Origin: Musa acuminata AAA Group
Lineage: Eukaryota; Streptophyta; Magnoliopsida; Zingiberales; Musaceae
Length of the DNA: 64,000 nt
Assembly: GCF_036884655.1 (NCBI RefSeq)
Contig: NC_088354.1
Location: forward strand, 18,660,001 to 18,724,000
Direction of reading: 5' to 3'
The notes beneath the pieces are model-generated. The model was not told the origin of the DNA. It searched no databases and saw only the letters and a list, made by a program, of their open reading frames with translations. Positions 47,461 to 58,471 of this stretch are shown here, piece by piece; the first letter of the stretch is position 1; each line of letters starts with the position of its first letter. Position numbers and translations under genes: made by a program.

Positions 47461-48180
47461 GTCTTTAGAAACAAGCAAGATAAATCTGGTATCATGGTTA
47501 GAAACAAGGCTAGATTAGTGGCCAAAGGTTTCAACCAAGAAGAATGTATTAATTACAAAGAAACCTTCGCTCCTATGGCTAGATTAGAAGCCATAAGGAT
47601 GCTCCTTGCCTATGCTAGTAATAACAATTTTAAGTTGTTTCAAATGGATGTTAAAAGCTCTTTTCTTAATGGCTTTATTTCTGAAGAAGTTTATGTTGAA
47701 CAACCTCCCGGATTTGAAAATAAAAGCCTCCCTAATCATGTATTTAAATTAACCAAAGCTCTCTATGGTTTAAAACAAGCCCCAAGGGCTTGGTATGATA
47801 GATTAAGTACTTTTCTTATTGAAAATAATTTCATAAAAGGCAAGGTCGATACCACATTGTTTATCAAAAACTTTAAAAATAATTTTCTCATTGTTCAGAT
47901 TTATGTTGATAATATTATCTTTGGTTCTACGAATGAATCTCTTTGTGAATCTTTTGCTGAAACCATGAGTCTCGAATTTGAAATGAGTTTGATGGGAGAA
48001 TTAACCTTTTTCTTAGGCTTACAAATTAAGCAACTAAGCAATGACATCTTTATTAGTCAAACTAAATATGCCTTAGATATGCTAAAAAGATTTAATATGA
48101 ATAGCTCAAAAGCTATTAACACTCCTATGACCACCTCCACTAAGTTAGAAGTTGATGAAAGTGGAGAAAGCTTCGATTAA
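47461..48180 (+). pseudogene. Element C reverse transcriptase with YVDN
   Basis: [37 protein letters not shown] and IYVDNIIFGST. The second catalytic aspartate of YVDD is asparagine (47902-47913). Ends at a CAA-to-TAA stop at 48178-48180. Confidence 0.92.
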
Positions 48181-48852
48181 AAAACTTATAGGGGTATGAT
48201 AGGAAGTTTACTTTACCTCACTCCAACTAGACCAGATATCATGTTCAGTGTAGGACTTTGTGCTAGGTTTCAATCGAACCCTAAGATATCTCATTTTAAA
48301 GCGGTTAAAAGAATGCTTAGATATCTTAAAGGTACCACAAATCTAGGATTATGGTATCCAAAATCCGAGAATTTTGAGTTAATTGCGTATGCTGATGCGG
48401 ATTTTGCTGGGTGTAGATTAGATAGAAAAAGCACATCAGGATCATGTCAATTTTTGGCACATTCCCTTGTTTCCTAGTCATCTAAGAAACAAAACTCGGT
48501 TGCACTATCAATAACCGAAGCTGAGTATATTGCAGCTAGTGCATGCTGTGCACAAGTTGTCTGGATGAAAAACACCTTAGAAGATTATAAAGTCCATCTT
48601 AAAAACATTCCCATTAAATGTGATAACACAAGTGCAATATGTTTAACAAAGAATCTCATTCAACACTCAAGAACAAAACATATTGATATTAGACATCACT
48701 TCATACGAGATCATGTCACTAATTATGATGTAATCATAGAGTTCATTGATACTAAGCATCAACTAGCTGATATTTTTACAAAACCTCTAAGTGAAGAACA
48801 ATTTGATTTCATTAGAAGAGAATTAGGAATGTTAATGTGTTTGAATACATAA
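48181..48852 (+). pseudogene. Element C RNase H
   Basis: Two frames: 48196-48477 with [17 protein letters not shown] ending at a TGG-to-TAG stop, and on to 48852 with [13 protein letters not shown] and [14 protein letters not shown]. RNase H would degrade the RNA of the hybrid; this copy is broken. Confidence 0.9.
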
Positions 48853-50041
48853 ACTTGTTAAAATCATTTTTCGGACTTTATTGATTGAATGATCAAATCA
48901 CTTGATTGCCATTACATACCTAAAATTACATGTTGGAAATTATGTTTTTTGGATACAAAAATTTTCATAACAATGAGCATGTTTTGTCTTCATGATTGTA
49001 TTTGAAAATCTATAGTATAGTCTTGTCCGAATGCATGAAAGTGTTAATTTCATTTTCGGATTCTCTTAACTAGTGGTATCCTAACAATCGGATTTTCTCG
49101 ATATATTATCCTTTTTCGAACTTAATAAGCATATGTATATCGAGTTTGATTCTCATCATTGATTTTTGATATATGGAATCAACTAGCAAAAACATCTCTC
49201 ATACACTTATCATGTGAAAAATATTTTTTGAGAAATGAATTTGATAAAATGATTCCTACGTGTAAATTCCTTTTTGAAATATGGATGATAGTGTTTTTAC
49301 TTGTAAAGATTTGTTTCACATACATATCTTGATCCTTGTAAAAATAGAATATGATTTAATCTCTCATCGATTTTAACTTCATTCAAAGTAAACTCACAAA
49401 TAGCTGGTATCACAAATAGCCTTCCTCCTTCATGCAAAAAGATAATAACAAATGAAAAGGAAGAAGTATTAAAAGCTATCTCTATGTCATGTTTTCCTTT
49501 AGATGTTTGCATAATTGGTATCCTATCACTCACTGTTGGAAAATGACATAAACCTAGTTATAACATGAATAAAACCACACTTATGCTTAAAATTTGTTTA
49601 TAGCGTTTTCCTTTTTATTGATGACAAAGGGGGCGAGATATATGAATTGATGCTATGATTATGCCATGCTTACATCATCGAAAATATATGAATCGATGAT
49701 AACTATGATTGCCATATTTGCATTATGCCATGTTTGCATCATATTAAGATATCAAGAACTTGCATCGTAATTTTACATGTTGATATCTTATATTGAACTG
49801 CTACAATCATTCATATTTGAAATGTAAAACTTGAGAATGGATGTCAAGTCTTGACATCATTTTCAGTAAGATACATCATGATAGGAATCATGATGGGAGT
49901 AATTGATAAGGATAAGAGTTCTTAACTTATCAATAAGTTTATTGATTTCAAAGGCCTTGAATTCAAGAATGACTTATCTCAAGTATGGCATATAGATAGG
50001 GGGAGTTAAGGTTAACTCCGTTATCAATTGATTGTCATCAT
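48853..50041 (+). other. Element C 3' non-coding region
   Basis: 1.2 kb of AT-rich sequence, homologous to the tails of B, E and F. No env-like frame. A second purine tract, gacaaagggggcgag, is at 49623-49637. Confidence 0.85.
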
Positions 50042-50056
50042 AAAAAAGGGGGAGAT
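50042..50056 (+). promoter_or_regulatory. Element C polypurine tract
   Basis: aaaaaagggggagat directly before the 3' LTR. Confidence 0.93.
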
Positions 50057-51496
50057 TGTTGTATCTCAGATTTTGATGATGAAGTCAATTGTCATTTGTT
50101 ATCTAATCCATATGTTGAGATAAGTGTGCAGGATTAACTACGATGAAAGTAAGACATGCAGCAGGAGTTGAGCCGGAGTCAAAGACTATGATCACGTTGG
50201 GAGTTCGAGAGCTCGACGGAAGTCCGGACGGTCGTCGGAGGTTCTGCGAGAACAAATCCGAGAAGTCCAGGAGCTTGCCAAAAGAAGCTCGTCGGAACTC
50301 GCCAAGTGGATCGTTGCAAGTCCAGGAGTTTGCCGGAAGTCCGTCGGAGCATCGTCGGAGGTTCGTTGGATGTTCGCCGGAAGCTCGCCGAAAAAAGCGA
50401 TTGACGCACCGGAGCAAGCTGTAGTAAATGTCTTAAGAATTATCGTAGTTAGCATGTAGATTAAGTTAGGAATGGGAGGTGATCCCATTAACTTAATCTG
50501 GGGGCAGTTGGGCCCTTGACAGACCCAAATTGGGCCGAATAGATCAAGCCATTCGGACCAGAATTCCTACTAGGCGGTGGCACCGCCCAGGAGAGGGTTT
50601 CCCAGGAAAGCTGGGTGGTGCAACCGCCCCTGACAGGCAGTGGCACCGCCAGGGCTCAGTCTCCGAGCGAGACTGGACGGTGCAACCGCCCCTATCAGGC
50701 GGTGGCACCGCCCATAAGCTCAGTCTCCGAGCTGCCAGGCGGTTGTACCGCCCTAGTCAGGAGGTGGTACCGCCAGGACCCCGGAAATCCGAGAAAAGAC
50801 ATTTTTGAGCTCCAAATTCAAACTAGTTTGGGGCCTATATATACCCCACCCTTTCCTGCATGAAAGGGCACCGAAAATCCAATCTTACTCTATGATTTTT
50901 AGAGCTTAAAAGTTTTGTAAAGGCTAGAAGTTCTCCTCCCTCTTTTTCCAAGTTTTGATCTTTCAAGAGAGGAGAGAAAAGTTTGTAAGGGTTGTCTCCT
51001 AAGCCCGTCAAAAGGAGTGAAACTGTAAAAGGGTGGTTGGCCTTCGCCTATTGAAGGAAGCCCTCTAGTGGACGTCGGTGACCTCGTTGGTGGATGTAGG
51101 TCAAGATTGACCAAGCCACTCTAAATCTCGGTTTGCATTTACTTTGAGAATTTTATCTTTACTATAAACCTCCTCAATAGCTTACTGCCTTCTGCTCTTT
51201 TACAAACTCACTTTCAAGTTAAGTTTCCGAAAATGGTTTTACATCGGAAATCGATTTTATCGTACGAACATCATATTTCAGTTTGCGCTTACATTCCGAT
51301 TTCTATCTTAACTGCAAACTTCCTGCCTTACTTTACTTCAAATACATTTCTGTAAGCTTTCAAAGTTATTATCTGCACGAAATGACTTTTACGTCGAAAT
51401 CGGATTTCAACGTACGAACGCAGTTTTAATCGTCGAAAGTTTTCCACTGCACTAATTCACCCCCCCCCCCCCCTCTTAGTGCTCTTGATCCTAATG
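50057..51496 (+). repeat. Element C 3' LTR
   Basis: About 1440 bp, starting TGTTGTATCTC. A 14-base C run is at 51460-51473. The end reads cctaatg instead of cctaaca, so the right edge is placed to within two bases. D pol resumes at once. Confidence 0.92.
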
Positions 51497-52315
51497 TGGT
51501 TGAGTATGAGTTAGATAAATCAAACTTCCAACTAGAATTCTGTAGTATTTTATGTTTGTCAGACTTGTACTATCTTCAAGTTTCAATTTCTCATTTACAT
51601 TCATGGGTATTGCTGCAGTTTTGCAATTAATCATATTAGATTTTTTGAGTAGATCCATTGCATACTTTCTTTATGAAATAAAAATTCCATCTGATCCTTG
51701 TTTCACTTCTAACCTAAGAAAATAGTACAGTAGACCTATATCTGACATTTCAAAACTATTCATCATACATTTTTTAAATTCTGCTACAGAAGAGTTAGAT
51801 GAACCCATATATATAATATCATCAACATAGAGGCAAACCATTAGAATATTATGTTCACCTTCCTTCTTTAGATAAAGAGTAGGTTAATTATTGCTCCTCT
51901 TAAATCCATTTTGAAGAAAATAATGATCAATTTTACTGTACCATGCCCTTGGAGCTTGTTTAAGCCCATAAAGAGCTTTTCTTAGCTTATACACCTTTTC
52001 TTCATGTCCTTTAACCAAAAAACCTTCAGGTTGAGCAACAAAAACCTCTTCGTGTAAATCTCCATTTAAAAATGTAGATTTCATATCAAATTGATAAACA
52101 GGCCAACTCAAGTGAGCAGCTAAAGCTAAGAAAGTTCTCACGGTTTTGAATCTAGTAACTGGAGAAAAAGTTTCATCAAAATCAATACCTTGTTGCTGTG
52201 AATATCCTTTTGCTACAAGCCATGCCTTATGCTTTTGGATTCTTCCATCTGCATTAAATTTTGTTTTGAACACCCATTTTAACCTAATAGGTTTCTTTTC
52301 TTTCGGTAGATCCAT
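51497..52315 (-). pseudogene. Element D reverse transcriptase
   Basis: 51884-52315 has LVAKGYSQQQGIDFDETFSP and [17 protein letters not shown]. After a TAA stop the same frame continues toward 51497 with the intact catalytic box YVDDIIYMGSS near 51820 and ends at LTHTQP, where C is inserted. The domain completes at 42659. Confidence 0.85.
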
Positions 52316-52765
52316 TAGCTCCCAAGTTTCATTCTTCTCAATTGACTTGATTTCCTCTTTTATTGCTTTTCTTCATTCCTCTTTTTTAACTGCTTCCTCA
52401 AAAGTTATTGGATCTGAAATAAACAAAGCAAATGTTGAGTCATAAATTTCTATTAGTGATTTGAAATTTCTTGGAGAGGTTTCATCTAAGGAATCAGAAT
52501 TTGAACTACTACTGGGTGAGATTGACGATGAACTTATTAAAGCAGGATCTGTCATTTGATTTTGTGGAGTGTCTAGTTCTGCTGGAATCTGCATTTGTGT
52601 TCCACCTTTATTGGTCTCCCAATTCCAACTTACTCTTTCATCAAACATAATATTTCTGTTAATAATAACTTTGCCACTAATAGGATTATATAATCGATAT
52701 GCTTTCGATTGTAAGGAATAACCAATTAAGATGCATTTTTCAGATTTTTCATCAATTGTGATGAT
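52316..52765 (-). pseudogene. Element D integrase C-terminal part
   Basis: Reads KCILIGYSLQSKAYRLYNP then a serine-rich linker (SSSSISPSSSSNSDS), the usual copia stretch before RT. A TGG-to-TGA stop lies at about 52373. Sequence upstream is interrupted by E at 52766. Confidence 0.85.
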
Positions 52766-53620
52766 TGTTGAATCTCGTATTTTGATGATGAAACTACTTG
52801 ATATATGTTTATGATTTAATCTACATTTTGAGTGACACAGGATGCTTCGATCAGGATAAGACAATTAAAGCAGGAAAATCATATTGTGCCGGAGGAACAT
52901 GTGAGAAGATTGGACGTCGGGCCGGTGGATCGGTCGACGTATCGACAGAAGGCTTTGGGCCGTGGACTCGGGCATCGGGCTAAGAAGAGCGAGTATTGTG
53001 CCAAGGATATCGGAGTTGCGGAGTCTACTGGCCGATTGGGCAATAGGCTGCAGGAGAGGACGATGCGCCGAAGAATCGGAGGAAGCGTCGAGGGACCAAT
53101 GATATGCCGGACAACTTGGTTAATTGCTTAGGATTAATTATCTCAATCGAAGTTTTATTTTAAGTGTGCAGGATTAACTACAATGAAAGTAAGATATGCA
53201 GTAGGAGTTGCGCCGGAATCAAGACAATGATCACGTTGGGAGTTCGAGAGTTCGACGAAAGTTCGGACAGTCGTTGGAGGTTCTGCGGGAACAAATCCGA
53301 GAAGTCCATGAGCTTGCCAAAGAAGCTCGTCGGAACTCGCCAAGTGGATCGTCGCAAGTCCAGGAGTTTGCCGGAAGTCCGCAGGAGCATCACCGAGGGT
53401 TCATCGGATGATCGACGGAAGTTCGCCGGAAGCTCGCCGGAAGAAGCGATTGACGCACCGGAGCAAGTTGCAGTAAATGTCTTAGGAAATATCGTAGTTA
53501 GCACAATGATTAAGTTGGAAATGGGAGGTGATCCCATTAACTTAATCTTGGGGCAATTGGGCCCATGAAAAACCCAAATTGGGCTGAATGGATCAACCCA
53601 TTCGGACCCTGATTTCTGCC

Positions 53621-53848
53621 AGGCGATTGAACCGCCCCAGCCAGGCCGTGGCACCGCCTAGGCTCAGTCTCCGAGCGAGACTGGGCGGTGCAACCGCCCC
53701 TGACAGGAGGTGGCACTGCCTGAGCTCGGTCTTCGAGCTCTAGCAGGAGGTGCAACCGCCCCTGACAGGAGGTGGCACCGCCTAGAGGCTCAGTCTTCGA
53801 GCTCTGCCAAGCGGTGCAACCGCCTCAGTCAGGCGGTGCAACCGCCAG
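53621..53848 (+). repeat. GC-rich inverted-repeat array in LTR E
   Basis: Same block types as in B and C (gcggtgcaaccgcc and ctcagtcttcgagctc), ending about 57 bp before the TATA box. Confidence 0.87.
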
Positions 53849-53904
53849 ATCCTGGAATTCCAGGAATTGACAGTTTTGATCTCGAAATTCAAACAGGGTT
53901 GGGG

Positions 53905-53914
53905 CCTATAAATA
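53905..53914 (+). promoter_or_regulatory. LTR E TATA box
   Basis: cctataaata between GC-rich flanks. Confidence 0.65.
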
Positions 53915-54594
53915 CCCCACCCTTTCAGCACTGAAAGGGCACCTAGAAACCACCGAAATTCTGATTTTACTTTGTGATTTTTAGAGCTCAAAAGTGTTGT
54001 ATGAGTTGAAAGTTCTTCTTCCTCTTTTCTTCCAAGTTCTAATCTGATAAGAGAGGAAAGAAAATTCTATAAGGGTTGTCTCCTAAGCCCGTCAAAAGGA
54101 GTGAAACTGTAAAAGGGTGGTTGGCCTTCGCCTATTGAAGGAAGGCCTCTAGTTGACGTCGGTGACCTCGTCGGAGGAGGAAGCCAAAAGTGGATGTAGG
54201 TCAAGATTGACCGAACCACTCTAAATCTTGGTTTGCATTTACTTTGAGCATCGTATCTTTACTTCAAACCTCCTCAAAAGCTTACTGCCTTCTGCGCATA
54301 TATGATCGTGTTTCAAGCTCTGCATTTTCCGAATCGGCATTTAGACGTAAATCGTTTTTATCGTATGAACATCATATTTCAGTTTGCGTTTACGTTCTGA
54401 TTTCTATCATAACTGCAAATTGCCTTTATATCTTTGCTTTAACTGCATCTTGCTTGGTTACAAGTTAAAGTGATTTACGAATCGGATTTTCTATCGAAAT
54501 CGCTCTTATCGTACGAATGCGATTTTAATCGTCGAAAGTTTTCTGCTGCACTAATTCACCCCCCCCCCTTCTTAGTGCTCTTGATCCTAACAAT

Positions 54595-54606
54595 TGGTAT
54601 CAGAGC
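54595..54606 (+). promoter_or_regulatory. Element E primer binding site
   Basis: tggtatcagagc, 12 of 12 match to the initiator-Met tRNA 3' end, two bases inside the LTR. Confidence 0.93.
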
Positions 54607-54642
54607 CTGGTATTTCTCATTTCGGATTTACACCCGAGAGAA

Positions 54643-55602
54643 ATGGCTCTTCATGGCTTTCAAGAGGGCTTATCGGTTGTTCGTCCACCGTTGTTTAACG
54701 GATTGGATTACACTTATTGGAAAACTCGAATGAGAGTTTTCTTGATTTCTATGAATTTGGATTTATGGAATATCGTTGAAAACAGTTTTCAACTTCCCTC
54801 TAAACCGATGAACGAATGGTCGGATTTGGAGAAGAAGTATTTTTCTTTAAACGCAAAGGCTATGAATGCCTTATTTTGCGCTTTGGACAAAAATGAGTTC
54901 ATTCGGATTTCTACGTGCGAAACGGCTTTTGACATTTGGCGAACACTTGAAATCACGCACGAGGGAACTAGTAGAGTCAAAGACTCGAAAGTTAATATTT
55001 TATTGCATGATTTTGAGCTTTTTCGAATGCAACCAAGCGAGACTATAGGCGACATGTACACCCATTTCACAGATGTCGTCAATAGTTTAAGAGCTCTTGG
55101 AAAATGTTTTTCAGATTTTGAACTCGTAAACAAGATTTTGTGTTCTCTTTCAAAGAAGTGGGATTCAAAAGTAACTGCAATACAAGAAGCTAAAAACCTA
55201 AACAACTTACCACTTGAAGAACTAATTGGTTCGTTGATGACATATGAAATGGTGCACAATGCACATGATGAACATGATGAACAAAATCACCTTCCAAAGA
55301 ACAGGAAGGATTTGGAACTCCGGACAAATGAATACCACTTGAGCGATGACTCAAGTGATGAGGACAATGATGAACTTGAACTTCGAACACTAAATCTTAA
55401 TAAGTTTATTAAACAAAAATCTAAAATAAATAATAAACTTGAACGAAGGAAGAGGCCAAAGAAGAAGAACACAAAGTGGGATGAATCGAGCTCCTCCAAA
55501 GACGAGGAGAAAATCAAGAAAGGCGAGGTGGCAAACTACACCTTAACCGCTTTCAATGATGAGGTAATCGAAATCCCCCTAATTTATTTTGAAATTACTT
55601 GA
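54643..55602 (+). CDS. Element E Gag, open, no zinc knuckle
   Basis: 319 codons without a premature stop. It starts MALHGFQEGLSVVRPPLFNG, about 36 nt after the primer site, and aligns through the capsid region with B, C and F (SLNAKAMNALFCALDKNEF near residue 69, EGTSRVKDSKVNILLHDF near 108, NLPLEELIGSLMTYEM near 186). In those copies an acidic linker is followed by CYECKKPRHYKSDC; here the frame jumps from NKLE to RRKRPKKKNTKWDESSSS, so the knuckle is missing in frame. A basic stretch remains and could bind RNA. The last 10 residues are unrelated tail. Confidence 0.92.
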   Translation: MALHGFQEGLSVVRPPLFNGLDYTYWKTRMRVFLISMNLDLWNIVENSFQLPSKPMNEWSDLEKKYFSLNAKAMNALFCALDKNEFIRISTCETAFDIWRTLEITHEGTSRVKDSKVNILLHDFELFRMQPSETIGDMYTHFTDVVNSLRALGKCFSDFELVNKILCSLSKKWDSKVTAIQEAKNLNNLPLEELIGSLMTYEMVHNAHDEHDEQNHLPKNRKDLELRTNEYHLSDDSSDEDNDELELRTLNLNKFIKQKSKINNKLERRKRPKKKNTKWDESSSSKDEEKIKKGEVANYTLTAFNDEVIEIPLIYFEIT

Positions 55603-57304
55603 TGCTCTCATGATGTATTTTCTTTTTTAGTTTAGAATTAATTTTCTTAAAAATTACATGTTTAAAAATAAAATTATGATCATGCTAAGTAATTTCGAAA
55701 ATGATAATATTACATATTTTATGATAAACAAATAAAATGATTTTGATTGAAAATATGAAATCATGGTTAAGAAGTAATAATGTGTATTACGTTGATTTTC
55801 ATTTTGATTAAAAAAAAAATCATGTTTGATTTGAAGAAATGCATAATGATGTAATATTAAATATTTTGATTAACAATTTTATGCATGAGATTTTAAGCTA
55901 TACATGATGATAAGTATGTGTTATTTTCATGAGTGTATTTGAAAAACTATGGCAAAAATGTGCTCGAATGCATGAACTTGTTAAGATTATTTTTCAGACT
56001 TTCTTGATTCAATGTTCAAATCACTTAATTGCCATGATGATTTTACACTATTACATGCCTTAATAACATGTTGGAAATTATGTGTTTTGGATACAAAAAT
56101 TTTTATGATCATGAGCATGTTTTATCTTCATGATTGAACTTGAAAATCTATAGCAAAACCTTGTCCGAATGCATGAAAGTGTTAAATTTCATTTTCAGAT
56201 TTTCTTGATCATAATAGTTCATTTTTGAGAATCTATTGATCTTGATGGTTTTATAATGAAATTCATTTTTCAATCCTAAACGTTGATGCATGTTTAACAT
56301 AAATGAAAAAGCATGCTAACATGAAATCAATCACTTAAAATGAAATACTTAAAAAAGGAAAAAATATATTATCAATGAAATCATGAATCTACTTATGTTA
56401 CGAATTTTGTGAACCACAAAAATGATTTTTGGTGATTTGAATTTGAATGAGTTTTATCCAAAATCATGATCTTGGTTCCGTGATATTTACAAATTAAGAT
56501 TTATTATGAATCAAGATTTTTTCATTAAACGTTCTCCTAAGATTTTCTTTTGATTAAATATGGAGTAGGTTTTTCAAAAAGAAATCATGTCTTTTGATAT
56601 TCACATGTTCTAATCTTTCATGATATGATTTTTATGCAATTCCTTGTATTCATGAAATGTTTATCTCATCACCTAATAATTCTTCTTGATATTCCTTATG
56701 TGATGATAAGAATACATGAAATATTCATTAATTTGCTTTGATGTATACAAATAAGAAGTTTCGATCATGTATGGTAGAATGTAATTTGACAAATTTGGTA
56801 CCATCATGTTGCAAAATAAATGATGATTAGGAATCATGCATTAATGATGATTGTATATTTTATGATTTGGCATGATGCATGCAATGATGAAATATTCATG
56901 AATTTGAAATGATGCATGCAATACTTATGACAATGATGTACATAATGTATTGCATATGATATGTATCATGAATGCTTTAAATGATGAATGTTTGGTATTA
57001 TGATCAACATGTTGATAAATGCTTAAAAATTTTAATGTTTAAGTATCATGTATGATATACCCATTAATGATGATTGATTTATTTTTCGGTATCGTGCATG
57101 AAAAATAAGGTTTTTGAAATTGTGTATGTTTTAATTTGAATATATAATGATGCACAAATAAAATTGATACTTACATTTGTCATAATCTGAAAATTGAAAA
57201 AAGGGTCTTCCCTTCTTTTTGACAATGACAAAGGGGGAGCAAGAATTTCTAGCGTGGACATCATGAAAAGAGGCAAACTAGCTAGCTTACACAATTCAAG
57301 ATGA
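55603..57304 (+). other. Element E 3' non-coding tail
   Basis: AT-rich DNA with homology to the tails of C (for example 55975-56210 against 48850-49080). A second purine tract gacaatgacaaagggggag is at 57221-57239. No gene seen. Confidence 0.82.
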
Positions 57305-58455
57305 TGTTAGGATTGGAGCGGCACTAAGAGGGGGGGGGGGGTGAATTAGTGCAGCGGCTTAAAACATTGGTTTCGACAAATCTTTCGTACGATAAAAATC
57401 GGAATCAGAAGTGCTTAACTTGAAAGCGTATTCACAAAGTTGTGCAGCAAATGTAATGAGGAAATAAAGCAAGTAAGAAGGTTTGCAGTAATGTAAATAG
57501 CAGTAATGAAATGCAAACCAGAGATTACGCCATTTTTAAAGTGGTTCGGTCAAGTGACCTACATCCACTTGCGAGGCCCCTCTTCGATGAGGCTCCCACC
57601 TTCCACTAGCAAATCTCTTGAAAGGGAAGGGTGAATACCCTTCTTATAACTTTTTACAAGCGGTTCACTCTCTTACAGATTTTCAGCAAGAAAGAAGGAG
57701 GTGAACACTAGCAAATTGAAAACAAGACTAGCTAAGACTTTTCTAAGGCCTTTCTCTCAAACAATTGCTGCTCAAAAAGTTGTTATCTCAGCTGAGATTT
57801 GAGGGGTATTTATAGGCCTCAAGAGGATTCAAATTTGGGCTCCAAAATTTGAATTCTCTTTGGGTTCCCGATGCTGGCGGTGCCACCGCCTGTCACTGTC
57901 AGACATTGACAGTGCTGGGCGGTGCCACCGCCAGACCCTTCGGTTCACTTGTTGGGCTTTAAATTTAGCCCAAACCAAGTCTAATTTTGGGCCCAGTTGG
58001 CCCCTAACCAAGATATAGGATTATCTCTTAATCCTAATCCTAATTACAAGTGAACTACATAACAAAACACATCCTAAGCAAGTTTTCAATCGCGAACGTC
58101 GAGTCTTGTTCCGACGAGCTTTCCGACGAACTTCTTCCGACGGACTCCCAGCAAGCTCCCGAACTTGTGATGACTTTAACGAGTAGCCGAGCCTTCTCGG
58201 TGATCTCCGTGAACCTCCGACGATCTCTTCGGTGAACTTCTGAAAATTTTGACAGGTTCCCGATTTCTTCTCGGTTGGTTTCGGCAGCATCTCCGACGAT
58301 TCTTCGGACTCTTAAACGTCCATCGAACTTAACTCTGGTACTCTTGCTTTGTGTTTTCTGGTTATCGTAGTTACTCCTGCACACTTAACTCAATAATATG
58401 GATTAGATCAATTAACCCATCAATTAATTTTATCATCAAAATCCGAGATTCAACA
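57305..58455 (-). repeat. Element F 3' LTR
   Basis: 1151 bp, TG...CA on the plus strand. The shortest LTR of the group, because its GC-rich part (57876-57932) holds only two ggcggtgccaccgcc palindromes. G run of 12 at 57330-57341. TATA box at 57807-57816 on the minus strand. Confidence 0.93.
57876..57932 (-). repeat. Two perfect palindromes in LTR F
   Basis: ggcggtgccaccgcc at 57876-57890 and 57918-57932: 7-bp arms with one central base. The reduced form of the array seen in B, C and E. Confidence 0.88.
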
Positions 58456-58471
58456 ATCTCCCCCTTTTTGA
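58456..58471 (-). promoter_or_regulatory. Element F polypurine tract
   Basis: Minus strand caaaaagggggagat, next to the 3' LTR. Confidence 0.9.

Larger units (their letters stand above)
42660..51496 (+). mobile_element. Copia retrotransposon C, near full length, SIRE-like
   Basis: About 8.8 kb, plus strand, inserted in the D pol gene. 5' LTR, primer site, gag, protease, integrase, RT-RNase H, non-coding tail, polypurine tract and 3' LTR are in order. Six or more stops break gag and pol. The flanking target duplication is not clean: the 3' LTR end is changed from the expected taaca to taatg. Confidence 0.93.
41394..52765 (-). mobile_element. Copia retrotransposon D, split by C and E
   Basis: Minus-strand order: integrase end (52765-52370), RT (52315-51497), then insertion C, RNase H (42659-42060), polypurine tract and 3' LTR (to about 41394). 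Sequence upstream of 52765 was cut by insertion of E; the 5' half lies beyond the window. RT and RNase H fragments read as one domain set across the C insertion. Stops show decay. Confidence 0.85.
52766..54592 (+). repeat. Element E 5' LTR
   Basis: 1827 bp from TGTTGAATCTCG to GATCCTAACA. Matches LTRs of B and C from 53161 on. About 328 bp (52833-53160) near the start have no counterpart there. GC-rich array about 53621-53848, TATA box at 53905-53914, C run of 10 at 54559-54568. Confidence 0.92.
52766..57304 (+). mobile_element. Element E: SIRE-like LTR element with Gag only
   Basis: 5' LTR (52766-54592), perfect primer site, an open gag frame (54643-55602) and then directly the AT-rich 3' tail typical of this group, with its secondary purine tract. 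Protease, integrase, RT and RNase H are absent. F is inserted at 57305, and the 3' end and LTR lie beyond the window. It is inserted in D. Resembles the plant Gag-only class known as TR-GAG or a deletion derivative. Confidence 0.88.

Noticed and set aside
49297..49533. Env-like gene after pol in SIRE-like elements
   Set aside because: Only short frames without signal peptide, membrane segment or shared reading frame among B, C and F tails.
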